A DNA stretch of 64,000 nt from positions 18,068,244 to 18,132,243 of the forward strand of contig JALJCS010000004.1 in the NCBI GenBank assembly GCA_023055355.1, written 5' to 3'. Below, one piece after another: positions 20,837-32,685 of this stretch (the first letter of the stretch is position 1; each line of letters opens with the position of its first letter). The notes below the pieces were generated by a model. The model saw only the letters and a list, made by a program, of their open reading frames with translations, had not been told where the DNA came from and ran no database searches. The position numbers were made by a program, and so were the translations under genes. The DNA comes from Agelaius tricolor (lineage: Eukaryota; Chordata; Aves; Passeriformes; Icteridae).

Positions 20837-23249
20837 TGTCCTGAAGCATTTCTCAACAAATTGAAACAGAATTTAGAGAATAGATCACAATTTACTTATG
20901 TGTCTTAATGACTGGAAGTCAAAGTTCCATATTTAGTGATACTGCATTATATTAATGAACTGTGGAAAAATGAAAACTTTGTACATTGGATGATGTTGAT
21001 CTTTCTGGCAAGTCAAAACTGGTAAAATGGCTTCCCCTCAAAGAATGAAGATCTAAAAGATTTTAGGTGATGGCAACAATTTTTTAATTTCCCATCTAAG
21101 TATTGTGTAGAAGGTGCTTACACAAAACTAGATGTCAGTCTGTAGCAGCTGGATCCTACTTCCTGCAAATGACCTAGATAGGGTGGATGTGGAGGTATTT
21201 GACTTGCATTGATGAATTCCTTTTGCGGTGGGGATTTTCACAGTCAATGGACTTCAAATTTGAAATAAGATATTCTACAATGTCTGAATCCATGTGATAT
21301 TCCTTTGTCTGTGACAGTACATCAGCACTACCATTCAAGTAACAATCCTTGAATATAAAGTCCATGCCCATAACAAGCAGTATAAGTAATAGCTACGTCC
21401 TGCTGCGTTGTTTAACTCAGCATGGTGATTACCATGTGAAAACACACCAGGATTGATCTTTCAATCCCTCAACATGTTTTGATATGATTAAGCACTGCTG
21501 TTCCTGATTTTGATTTCTGGTTCAAGCCTGGCATGCTTTGTAAGATGAATACATGCTGAGGAAGAGTCAATTCTAAAACAAATTGCTACTCCTGAGCCTC
21601 AGGTTTGCCATAAAAAAAGAACAAGCACAACAAAAAAACCCCTTCAAACAACCCCCAACCTCTTATTGCCCATTGATGTTGTCTAATGCTTAATACTGGT
21701 ATCTTTGTTTTTGAAAGCTGATGTAAACCATGGCTCAGTTGTACTTTATTAAGGGAGCTTTGCTCAATGCAGTCAACCACTCAGATTACAGTTCTGCTAA
21801 ATGTGTTCTCTTTCTGTGTTCCTATCTGTTTTCTACTGAATAAGATAATATTTTCACTTTAGTGACTTTAAGCCTTGCATGACGAGAAATGTAGAACTAA
21901 AAGAACGGAAATGCTGGTGTGTTAGAACAAACAGTGCTATAACAACAAGAGATCAAGGATCTGATTTTAGAAAAGACTTTGGGTTAGGAGTGATACTAAC
22001 CTTAAGCCTCTGGCCATTTTTAGTTTTAACTATATGGATCCCCATTTATTGGTAACCATTTTTTTTCTTAGATCTTCCACTTGAGCTGAAGGATTATTAA
22101 ATGGATAACATATAAACCAGGCCTTCTTAATATTCATTTTAGACTAATAGACTTCCCAGTTGAAGTTTAATAGGTACCATGCTATGATATGAACATATTT
22201 TCTTATTTAGTACAAGAAATTACAGAAAGAAATTCAAAAGAAGGTTAAAAAAAATGGGTGATGGGCATATGTTCCTGTCTTGACCAACTGGTAGAGGACA
22301 CTTTACTGAAAATTCATTCATTTGAGGTTTTGCATACCCTTTTTTTATGGTTAAGGTAAGAATACATCACGTGAATATGAAATTTTTAAATTATGGAGTG
22401 AATATGTGCAAGCATAGTTTATAGAAGTTCTACTGCTTTCAGTAGCACTGTGTTCTTTTAATATTCCTATTATTTAAGGGTTCTCCTCTTCTCTCTTCTC
22501 TTCTCTTCTCTTCTCTTCTCTTCTCTTCTCTTCTCTTCTCTTCTCTTCTCTGATGCTAACAAAGCTAGTCCAACCTTTTCATGGCATTCATTTGGAATAA
22601 AAAGAGATTTTTTTTTTCCTAATTGGCAGGGCTCTGAATGTAGATGTGCAAATGCTTTGAATGAAGTTTTCTTCAAATTCCAAATGACTCTATCATTATG
22701 CATTATAGATATATCTGGATGTATATGTATTTTTTCCAAAGGAATGGTATTAGTTTAATAATTTCTTAAAGGGGGTCAATGACTTCTAGGCATTGATAAA
22801 TATTAGGAGTGATATTTTGTGAAAATGGAAGAGTTGTGGCTTTTAGACAAGACATGACAAAGTTATGTAAAGCAACTATGTTTTTGTCACACACTTGATG
22901 CAGAAAGTAAATCCAATTATCTACGATTTAAAGACTTTGGAACTGTGAAGCAAGACTGACTTCTTTTCCCTTCTTAACTGTGTTACAGATGGTCATATTT
23001 TGTTGACAAAACATCTGTTTATCTCCAAAGGAAATGATACATTTGTATTATTTTGGTTTTTTATATGTAGATAAAATAATATTTCTAGTTTCTTTTCCCA
23101 GAGCTAGATTGGAAAAGATATTGAAATGCGAACTTGGAAAATAAAATGAAAATATTTTGTTGTATCAGATTAGAGCACTTCTGTCCAGAGGATATAAATG
23201 CAGTCTACTTCAGGAAATTTCAATGTAGTTTACTCAACATGTTACATTT
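20833..23249. other. AT-rich unique sequence
   Basis: No gene or interspersed repeat is recognised. It contains one pentanucleotide microsatellite (22481-22550). The reverse frame at 22470-22739 that reads as repeated EKRREE is only the translation of that microsatellite. Confidence 0.55.
22481..22550. repeat. (TTCTC)n microsatellite
   Basis: Eleven perfect TTCTC units at 22496-22550, preceded by an imperfect CT-rich lead-in from 22481. It is a pure polypyrimidine/polypurine tract, so it has triplex-forming potential. Confidence 0.97.
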
Positions 23250-23610
23250 TGTCATGGTTTGCAGCTAGCTTGTAGCTGCCAAATGAGACAGAATCAGACC
23301 TTCAGCCTCAGCCAGCCTAGAGGTTACCGGGTCCTCAGATGAGGCAGGGATAGGTTGGGTTTAAATCTACACAGGGACTTCCCCTATCAGATTCCATCCG
23401 GAGCTGCTGGCATCTCCCTGGTCAGGAGCTGGGCTGTGAGAGGATCAGACCAATGAGCTGTTGAGACCCAGCAGTTTTGAACTCCCTCTATAAGAAGGCT
23501 CTCAACAATAAGACAGGCTGTTTGTCCCATGGAGCTTTGGGGGGTGTGTGTGTCATCCCTGTCTCCAACTACCGACTCCATGGAACACATGGAGTTTAAC
23601 ATTATAATAC
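23250..23610 (+). mobile_element. Possible solitary LTR, forward
   Basis: A GC-richer block begins TGTCATGGTTTGCAGC, resembling the TGTC.TGGTTT starts of several bird LTRs. It has a promoter-like order with CCAATGAGC at about 23450 and CTATAAGAAGG at about 23488-23498. A possible polyadenylation-like CAATAAG follows near 23505, and the block fades back to AT-rich DNA near 23610. I could not find a matching target duplication or a firm CA end, so the right border is approximate. The 125-codon reverse frame at 23387-23764 overlaps it and is taken to be accidental. Confidence 0.45.
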
Positions 23611-24324
23611 TTGAATTTGAAACAGAACAAAATTGAAAGCAAAAACTGAAGAGAGCAAAATAATCCCAAACACCTAACACTTCTTTTTTCAGGTTGGTTT
23701 TGATAGTCACAACAGAAATGTCAGGAGTTTTAAGAAGAAAATGCTTTGTTCTATACAGTTCCAAGCTGCTTCAATATATTTGTAAGCATTGAAGTAAATA
23801 ATTTTTTCAAGGGTATCTACAAGCAAACTGGACAGTGTTTTCTTTTTGTCACTAGAAAATAAATATATGGGTACTTGATATAATTTCCACTACTGCTCTA
23901 TGTATAGATCATCTTTCCACTATGTGTATAGATGATAGCTTTCAGTGTAGAAATGCGCTAATATTTTGTAAATTTTCTTTGCCCTATTTTAATCCTGAGT
24001 GAGTGTGTGTCCTTTTGTGTAGATGATAGTGGCTCATACTTTAAAATGGCCAGCAAATGCTGTTCACAGGCTAGGAAAAATGGTTTTCAACTCATCTTTG
24101 TTAGAAAGTTTCTTACCTCTAGATTACAGGATTATATCTATATATGAGAAAACTATTATAAATTTTATGGTAGATTTATTTACGGTTCTATGTGAAATGC
24201 ATTTTAAGTTCAAACTTTGGAACAGATGAAAACCTTAACATAAAAGACCTAAACATGATAAATAAAAGTAAAGGTATTACATATCATGTATATTTACACA
24301 TTTTAAAACCCCCCAAAAACCTAA

Positions 24325-24354
24325 ACAAAACAAACAAACAAACAAACAAACAAA
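24325..24354. repeat. (CAAA)n microsatellite
   Basis: About six uninterrupted AACA/CAAA tetranucleotide units within an A-rich context. Confidence 0.92.
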
Positions 24355-25424
24355 ATCCACTTCAATTTCTTCATGTCAGTCAGATTATTTTATGATCAAT
24401 GGAACTTTCTGTATTTCAGGTTTTTTGTTTAAAAAAATACCACGTGATCAGATATACTCTAAAAGAAATATTATTTTAATATCAAAGCATTAAAAGTTTG
24501 GATAAAATGTTCCAGCTGCCCGTTGACCTCTGAACATTTATCGTACCTATTAACCTTTCAAAATGAAGTCCATTCTGTCACATGGCACTTCAAGATACTC
24601 TGCTTGAAGCAGGTTTCTGCAATTCATTATAAGCATAGAGCTGTGAATTTTGAACCAGCATGTTTTAAAATATCTTTACTACCTGTAGACTGAACACAGC
24701 CCAAATGCTGTAATTGGTATTAGATGAAAAGGCATGAGGAGAAGAGCTATCCTCCTCTGTGAATCCCATAAGGCAAAGGAGTGACTTTTGTGTTTCAAAG
24801 AAAAAAAGATATAGGTACCTACCAGCTGATACTATTAAGAGGCTTGCTAATGATGGACTTCATTAAAAATTTTCCTTCAAACAAGTAAACAAAAAAAGGT
24901 GCTTTAATTCTCAAACAGAATTTTTTAAAATGACGGCTAGTTTATGTGGTCCCTGCTTAATGGACTGACTACTGTGAGTAGCCAGTTCAAGCTATGGTGT
25001 GGGCTGACAAATCTGCAGCTGCTGTATGCTGTGCAGATGGTGTCAATAGTCAATCCCCATCAGTGGTTTTGCTGTGGCACCTTTGTGCCTAAGTCCCTTC
25101 CCCTATTAACATGCTTTCAGTAAGAAACAGAGAGTGGAATATCATTTAAAGGTTTACCAGTGCAATACAGTATGCAGTGTAAAGGTCTTGGGTTAACAGC
25201 AAAATTGATTTAGGAATAATGCAGCTGCTGAATTTCCCTGGAGTATATTGCCTCAATGCTGAGAAATCACCTGTGCTTGTTTCCCTATAGCTGCAGAAAG
25301 GGCAGATATTTCCCTGTATGACTGGTGGACAGATTTTCTAGAAAATCATAACAAATAGGAATTTGGAGAGAAAAGAAAATGAGACAATGAATAGCAATCA
25401 TTTAAAGACATCTAAACTTGCAGA

Positions 25425-25490
25425 AAATCATAAAATAATTTATGTTAGAAAAGGCCTTTAAGATCAATGAGCCAAATTATTAGAATGACA
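25425..25490 (-). mobile_element. CR1 LINE, extreme 3' end, reverse
   Basis: The plus strand reads AGAAAATCATAAAATAATTT, then GTTAGAAAAGGCCTTTAAGATCAATGAGCC. This matches the reverse complement of the CR1 3' terminus (family form: ...GATCTTTAAGG...CCAACC...ATTCTATGATTCT). Only about 65 bases remain, making this a heavily truncated copy. It contains no coding sequence. Confidence 0.75.
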
Positions 25491-28400
25491 TGCTGAAATT
25501 GAGCAGGATTTTTTTGACCACCATGACGCATAAAAGTCCACTCTATTTGATCTCCCTTTAGATTGGTCCATCAGCTTTCTCTGGACTTTTGTTTGATTGT
25601 TTCGCTGTTGTTTTTTTTTAAAGAAGTCTTGATGATTAATACGGCAACCCTACATTCTACCTAGCAGGATTTAACAAATGGCAGATTGTGTTTCAGAGTT
25701 AGTGTTTCTCAGCAAGAACCACCCTCAGAGAAGAAGTTCAGGCAAAGTGCTAATAAGATTTGATGGCCTTTTGCACCAGCACTTCACTCTTTATTATTAA
25801 TCTAGTTTATCTGAAACCGTACTTCATCTCCTTGCCAAGGAAAGACAGAGCTCTGTTCTCCCTCAGAGTTTGCTCTTGGATGCAAAAATGGCAGTAGAGA
25901 GAAGAAAGAAGAAACCACTTTCATGTCCACCAAATTAGCTACAGAAGCAAATAGCAGCTGAAGCTGAGTGTCTTATAGTAATTTCTTCACGTGATGCTAG
26001 CTCAGATTTGCTGAGTGATAACTATGAAACAAAGTTTAGTAAAGAGATCTCTCAGTATTCTTCTCCTTGGGCTGCTCATTTGTACTTCACCTGCTGGGCA
26101 ATGGCGTTGCAACTCTCAGGTGGCTGCCACTTTGTAGAGCACAAATTGAGAAATTATATCCTAATCACCTCTTCAGTTTTGGATTTATAGCCCTTGATGC
26201 TCAGGAAAATTTTTGCAATTGTGAGTAGCCAGATCTAGTGTTCTGCAACAGAGATGTCTGCCTAGCTGCTTGATACCTGCAGAGCCTGAAGCAAGAGGGC
26301 AGGATCCTTAGGAAGAAAGACTTCAGTGAGCAGTGCCAGCCTTCTTGCAGCTGTGTAGCAAGTGCAAGAGCAATGTCTGTGACTGCTGGCACAGCAGGTA
26401 ATTATATAATGCTTGCTTGCTTGAATAGAAATTCATCATATGCTGTGATGTAACAGTGACAGGGTATTTGAAGTACACAAACAAAGGCAGAGCTTGGCAT
26501 TTGTGCACAGCAGTGTTGCTGGTTGCTGTAGGGATCATTCAAGAAAATCACTGAACACCATGTATTTTGTCACACTTCCTTTTCTGGTTTCCCAGGTAGT
26601 CTCATTCTCTCTCTGTGTAGTAAATAGAGAGTGCAGAATGTTTTTTGTTAGATTCCTTTTCCTTCTATAGGACGTTTTTGTGGAGTTTTGGGGCATACTG
26701 AAGCATTTGATACAGTGATATAACAGAAGTGAGTGTATAAAGTAAGGGAAACATGTTTTGCAGCATAGATGCTATTTACAGGGTTATATAAAGACACTTG
26801 CCCAGATACAAGCCTTTCTATAATATCTCTGCTCCCATCAACCTTAAACGGCTGCCACACCTTTCCAAATCAATAAAAAGTGATGTAATGAAATCAGAGC
26901 TGAGCTGAAAATCAGAGTGGTCTATCATCCTGTTTCAGACATGTGTGTCTTCTCTTTTTGTCTCAGAGTTTGGCTTTAACAACAGCCATGTAGCCTGCAT
27001 CCCTTTTGACCCACATATTAGTCTGCACCTCAGACTGCATTATTTTGCCCAGAAAGTCCTTCCCCTGTGGTCTATTTCAAATATGAAAGGAATTGCACTT
27101 TGCTCAACAAGTCAGCAGGAGCTGGACAGGGGGAATGCTGGATCTTGGCACCTACCAATGGGAGAGGTTTGGAAAGCCTGCCTGCTCTTAGTGTCACCTG
27201 TTTCAGAACAGTGTTCCATGGCTGGTTATCAATGGAGAGATTATGGAGCTGTTTTAAAGATTTAAATACTTATAATGAACATTACATAAATCTTCAGTTA
27301 TTTGAGACTGTAATTGAAATGAAACTGTTTAACTTCCTTTTTGGAACATGTCAAAGACTGCGAGTTCTAGCAAAATTTTGTGACTCAAAATTGTAGGATG
27401 TCAAATCCAGCCACAAATCAATTTATTTCTATTAAAGCAGCAGTTCAGTTCACCCTGTTTATAATTGTCAACACATGTACTTCTTAATGGTTCTTTCATT
27501 TTGTCAAAATATATTTGCACATTATTAATGAATGTTCCTCAGAGATACTATTCAGAGATACACACATGCAGTGCACTGATACTGATGAAAGTGCTAAGGT
27601 CAACTGTTAAGTGGAGCCAGAACTATATGGGAGCTGCAGAATGTCTAAATTCCAGCTGACTTTGAAACACATGACAAGGAAAATGAAAAAAACAAAACCT
27701 TTCCCCTACCAAAAAATAGAAATTAAAAAAAAAAATTACCTTGGTTAGCTTTCCTTGGGCTTTCTTATCTATGTGCTCTGATATGATTTTAAGTCAAGGC
27801 TCTTGTCACAAGAGCAGTTACTGGTTTATGCTGTAATAAAACATTGGTTACTCAAAATATTTAGACATACAGTGAATTATGAACTGTGGTGAGACTGTCC
27901 TCCTAGCATCTGCTTGCCAAATGAATGTGGTATTTCATTCCGATCTCCACGGCCAGGATCTAAGTGGGAATACACTTTAATCCACCAAAGCTTAGTATAA
28001 TGTGTAAATGAGGAAAAATACACTATTACTTGGGGATTTTGTTATATAGTCCAGAGTATATTATTTGTGTATTTGTTTTATTCCCATATTTTTTGTTGTC
28101 TTTAAATTTCTACTTTGGCAAAAGAGAAACAATTTCAAAAGATGACTCTGGCAAAAAAAACTTCCAAAGGCAATATCTTTGGCAATTATAGGGACTTGCA
28201 GGTGAATAACCTTAGGGTCTAGCAGAAGATTGTAGGACAAGAGATCTGGAGATAGTTTTAGGCTTTATTATTGGCATAATCATTGTACTTGGCATTGTAA
28301 TAAACTATTTGCTTTCCTCATGGGAGAGCAAAGTACTGCTGATGGTATTTATGAACTGCTAGAGATCTGATGGTGATCTGATTTACTAGTCTAAGTATAC

Positions 28401-29555
28401 CTGGGATTTTTTTTTCTCCTTAAAAGCATCTCTAACAGTGGATTTTTTCCCCAGAAAGTTGTAAACAAGCCTTATTATGTTCTTAGAAAGGTACAGGATA
28501 GTTCTTCATGTGACAGTAAATTATTGATGGTTTCCCTTTTCTGTATTCCTAATACAGATCTGCCTACCATTCCTCTAGTTATGGGATTTCCTGAAGTTAT
28601 TGTTTTCAAAGACCACACTGCCTATTGTAGTGGGTTTCAGTGAGCATGTTCCCAAGCTATTGTCATGCTTCTAACAGAGCAGTGTTCAAAGCACGAGGTC
28701 TCTGTCCCCTACCTTAGTAATCTTGTGATTGCAGGACACAGATGCTTTGTCTTTATTTTTTTATTACTTTTTTTTCTGCTTCAGAAAGGACAGGCAGGCT
28801 GAATTTTTCTCAGTTAGCGAGCCACACAGATTAGGCCAATATTCTTTAAATTATAGTCTGTGTGTGCTTTTTCATGGCTGGATGATCCAGGGTATTAAGA
28901 GGAATGTTTGCTAAGACAAATGCTGCTGTCAGGTTCATCAGGCTCAATATGGCAATGTTCTTGTTGAACTGCATGTTACAGAGAGCAGATCTTGCATAGT
29001 CCATTAACTGTTCACCTCCCCCTCCTCATCTTTTAAAATTTGTTGCAGTTTATGCTTGTGTGAAGAGATTTCTAGATACTTGTCTCAGTTACAATAACTT
29101 CCCCTAAAATGTCTGTGAAAATGTTGCAGATGGAACAAAAATTGTGACCATTCCCCTGCCCAAAAACTTCTTTCTATTTAGTCAAGAGTTCTGCTGTGAT
29201 CACTGTGGCAGCATTCCATTGTTCTCTTACATTCACCAAACAAGGGTCTTCAAACTCCTTCAAAAAATACAGAGTGAGATGCTTCCCCCATGTCATGTCT
29301 GCAGCTGACTCTAACTCGGAGATTTTACCTTTGGGAAACTTTGATCCAGGATGACACAGGCCCTGGATGTACGAAGAGCTCTGAACATACTTTCTGAAGA
29401 ACTGGTTAATTGAGTTTCAGCAACCTCTTTCAGAAGATTCCACGCTGGGCGATGTCTTTCTCCTTTCTCTTTGTGCTACATTCTATACAAGATTTAAAAT
29501 TAGGTATTTGTTACAAAAGAGACAAAAAATTCACTGGAAAAAAAAAATTCTTGTG

Positions 29556-29577
29556 TTTTTTTTTTTTTTTTTTTTTT
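29556..29577. repeat. Poly-T run
   Basis: An uninterrupted run of about 22 T following AAAAAAATTC. No retroposon body is recognised on either side, so it is listed only as a homopolymer. Confidence 0.9.
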
Positions 29578-31607
29578 AATAGGATACTTAAAAATAAGGA
29601 GCTGATCACTAGAAACCTAAGCTTGGTAAAATACCTGCTGAAATCGACCAGGCTGGGCTTTCTGAAATGTCTTAAATTTGGCTTTTGCAGTAGGACTTTG
29701 TTTTCCAGACTTCAGGCATAGTAAAAATGATCTGAGAGTGTCAGTCTGGTCTCTCTCTCTTTGGTCTGGAAAATGTTGTACTTAACATTGATTAAGTGAT
29801 CTTGTCCTTAAAATGAAGTGTGAACTTTCTGAGAAAATTTGATTGGAATGGTAGAGCTGAGGGTGACTTTGAGAAGACTGAGAAATAAGACAGATAACAG
29901 CAGTTAGTTCAACCATCCTAAAGTGAGTTTCAGGGGTGAAAAAGTTAAAAGAAGATGAAGTGTTTTCTGTTTTTCTGTTAAAGACTTGAAATAAAAATGT
30001 CTGCTTGTAAAAGATTGTATGATGTAAGACAAACGCATTACCTTTTTAAATAAGGAGGTGATACTGTATGTGGAACTAGCAGTGCAGTGTAATTCATCCA
30101 AATCTTTGGAAGAACAGCCTGTTTTGTGTCCCAAGTGGGAGTGCAAACAGGGTGCTTTTATGCCTTTCTTTGACTTAATCTCCATCCTTCAGCTAATGCA
30201 TTTTGCAGTAAGATTTTGCTGAGAAAATCTGGTCCTTCTGTATCACTGTAACACTGCATGTTGCTGATGGACTCCTTTGCTTGGGAAAGGAAATAAGTGC
30301 CAAAGCTTTTGTATATCTGCTTGATTATGGGCTAATATTTATTCTCAATGACTTCAACTTTTAAATTTTATAACTGTGTAATTCTTAATATGTAATACAT
30401 TTTGCAAAGATATGCAAGGATAACAAATGCTTGTACTTCTTTTCATATTTTGACTAGAATAACAATCCCCAAGAAATGCTTATGTATAGATCAGCCTATG
30501 CACAATAAATTCATGAAAGGTGGGAAAAAAAGATACATTAAAAAAATTGAAAATGTATCATCATATCTATTGGATACCAATCTCAGCATCTAATGCTGAC
30601 AACAACTTATAGAACTGCAAACTAGGATTCTTGAGGAGATCATCAAGGAATCCAGGTGTTTATTTTGATTTTCAGATGTAAGAATAAACAGAGCTACAAA
30701 TTCAAAACAGTCAGTTTTTAGCTCCATAAGCCTTGACTGCCTAAGCATGGAAGCAGTCCAGGTGATCACCCTTGCATTTGTGAGGGTGGCAATTCAAGTC
30801 ACTTGTCTTGCATGTACAAAATCTCTTGTTAACAATGCTGCTGTGATTACACTTCATTTTCTAATGAAGCATGGTCAAAAAAACCTAACAAAAAATAACT
30901 CCAAACATGCACAAAAAGATGAGCGGTGACAGCAACCTTCAAAATAAACTCCTGGCATTTCTGCTGAAGCAACTGTTCTGCCCTTTCATGCCAGTAACAG
31001 CTCACTTACACTTCATGGAGATTGTAAGTGCTCTCAGATTTACTGGACCTACCAATATTTCTACCAGACTCATAAAATTATTTATGTATCTGAAATATGA
31101 AGGGTTAGATTCCAAATATTGAAATAATCCACATTGTTTTCAGTGCTCTTCCAACAGTGCAGTCAATTTTTAAAAATGTGATTAGTAAATTACTGATTAC
31201 GTAAACATGTAGGTGAATAAAGTTATACATGCAAATGCACAGGACATCAGAAAGGCATTGAAGCCTCAAGAGAGTCTTTTAGAAGAATGTACATGAATCC
31301 ATATGACATGGTACTCTGACAGAACTTGAAATAAAATTGTACAACAAATGAAAGCAAAATTAGTTTTGTGTGTTTCTTTAGTGAATTAAATATTCACCAC
31401 AGGGGGAATAGAAAACCCAACAGATTTTATACACATGTACATGCATAGCCTACAAACCTGGCTTTATAGCTAGATCTAGATCAGAGTGAAGATTGGAGAA
31501 ACTCCTTCAAGGGGAGATGGTGGAGAGTTGATGAAGATAGAGGAGAAACAGAGAAAGATTGATGGTAGGCTAAGGTGAGAATAAAGGAGAAGAAATGAAT
31601 ACCATAT

Positions 31608-32545
31608 TGTCTTGGTTTTAAATTTTTTTTCCTTTGTGTAAAAATATACTTTCTGATCTTTCAATTGTCATTCCTTGTTGATCCTAGTAGAAAGATGACT
31701 GGAGGTAAAATCAGAGGAACCTGAGAAGTTATATTCACATCCTTAAAAATTACAGTGTAAAATACAATTGCTGCTTCCTGGGTGGAATGTGGTTGGCTTG
31801 CCTGAAACCTGTTCCATGATGATTCCCTGCAACTACAATTTACAACCATGGCACCTGCTAAAGGGGGTGGAATAGAGGGCAGAGTGGTGTGGAGACACTG
31901 CAGACAGACTCTGTTGTAATCCTTGCAGGGAGAGGAACTTGATGGCACTTTGTGATTGAGAATCTGCACAGCAAAGGGAGAAAGGAGAAGATGTCCTGCT
32001 GCTGAGCCAACACCATCACAAAGTTACCCACTTCCAAGATACAACCATCCCCCACTGGGCACATGCCCTGTACTTTTTTTGGACCGTGTCTTTAAAAATG
32101 AATAGACACAATTTTAAACCAATCAGTAGCAAAGGTATGCATGACTAGAACCACTCAAACTCCATTTAAACATAAAGGAAGAGTATAAAAGGAAGGGGGA
32201 ATGGGGGGGGAAGAAAAGAATGGGGGGAAGTTAGAAAAGAGTCCACTATAACTAATAGGATCAGGCTGGACCTGTCTTCTCTCCCAAAGAGATGTTTACA
32301 GGATAAGAATCATATTACGGGTGTGCTGAGGACTTTCACTGGGGATTAGAGCTTGTCTGTATCTTGCTTTGAATATATTTTTGCGGCCAGTCAATCCTTG
32401 AACCTTAACCTGTCACAATATGCTGTTCATAAAGAGTGTTATTCTGTAAACTGTTGGTGTGAGTCATTCGCCATAGCATTCACTGGCTGCAGGTGGCATA
32501 CCCAAATAAACAGGAAGGCCCATAGAGGGTTCATAAAGTGACAAG
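31608..32545 (+). mobile_element. Endogenous retrovirus LTR, forward, possibly with leader
   Basis: Starts TGTCTTGGTTTTAAA, a form used by bird LTRs. From about 31870 the sequence is moderately GC-rich and matches, from memory, a bird LTR family with the blocks CTGCTGAGCCAA, AGTATAAAAGGA and GGCTGGACCTGTCTTCTCTC. TATAAAAG lies at 32184-32191 and AATAAA at 32505-32510. CCAATCAG at 32120-32127 is a CCAAT box. G runs lie just downstream of the TATA box (32196-32228). The terminal CA and a target duplication were not located. The sequence beyond the poly-A signal, to about 32680 (GACCCAATTAGGGGTCTCCC onward), also looks familiar and may be U5 or untranslated proviral leader. No gag or pol relic follows. 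The reverse frames at 31661-32064 are antisense noise. Confidence 0.65.
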
Positions 32546-32685
32546 ACCCAATTAGGGGTCTCCCTTATGCTCTTGGTGGGTGTCTCTAAGTCAGTTGTCC
32601 TCCAATCCAGCAGGACTGCCCAGTGAAGAGTTTCCCTACAGGATGCAGACAGATGGGTTGGGCACTGGGCACAAGGAGCTTGTCT
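32546..32685 (+). mobile_element. Possible proviral leader or U5 remnant
   Basis: This segment keeps the composition of the upstream LTR rather than the AT-rich host and carries a GGGTCTCCC...GGTGGGTGTCTCTAAG block. I take it as either the rest of U5 or the untranslated leader before gag. No primer-binding site can be assigned with confidence because the LTR end is not fixed. Confidence 0.35.

Larger units (their letters stand above)
23611..31607. other. Long, mostly unique AT-rich segment
   Basis: Eight kilobases with only one small CR1 end (25425-25490), a (CAAA)n tract (24325-24354) and a T run (29556-29577). Frames reach about 109 codons (26945-27396, two overlapping) but show no recognised domain or convincing splice context. 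The part at about 24900-26500 is less AT-rich and contains several E-box-like and CAGCTG motifs, which is suggestive of regulatory DNA but not diagnostic. At 31488-31600 there is a purine-rich stretch just before the next LTR. Confidence 0.5.

Noticed and set aside
22470..22739. Reverse frame ending in repeated charged residues
   Set aside because: The charged repeats are the translation of the (TTCTC)n microsatellite.
24325..24354. (CAAA)n considered as a possible CRISPR-like or minisatellite array
   Set aside because: It is a plain tetranucleotide microsatellite without spacers. The genome is a vertebrate one.
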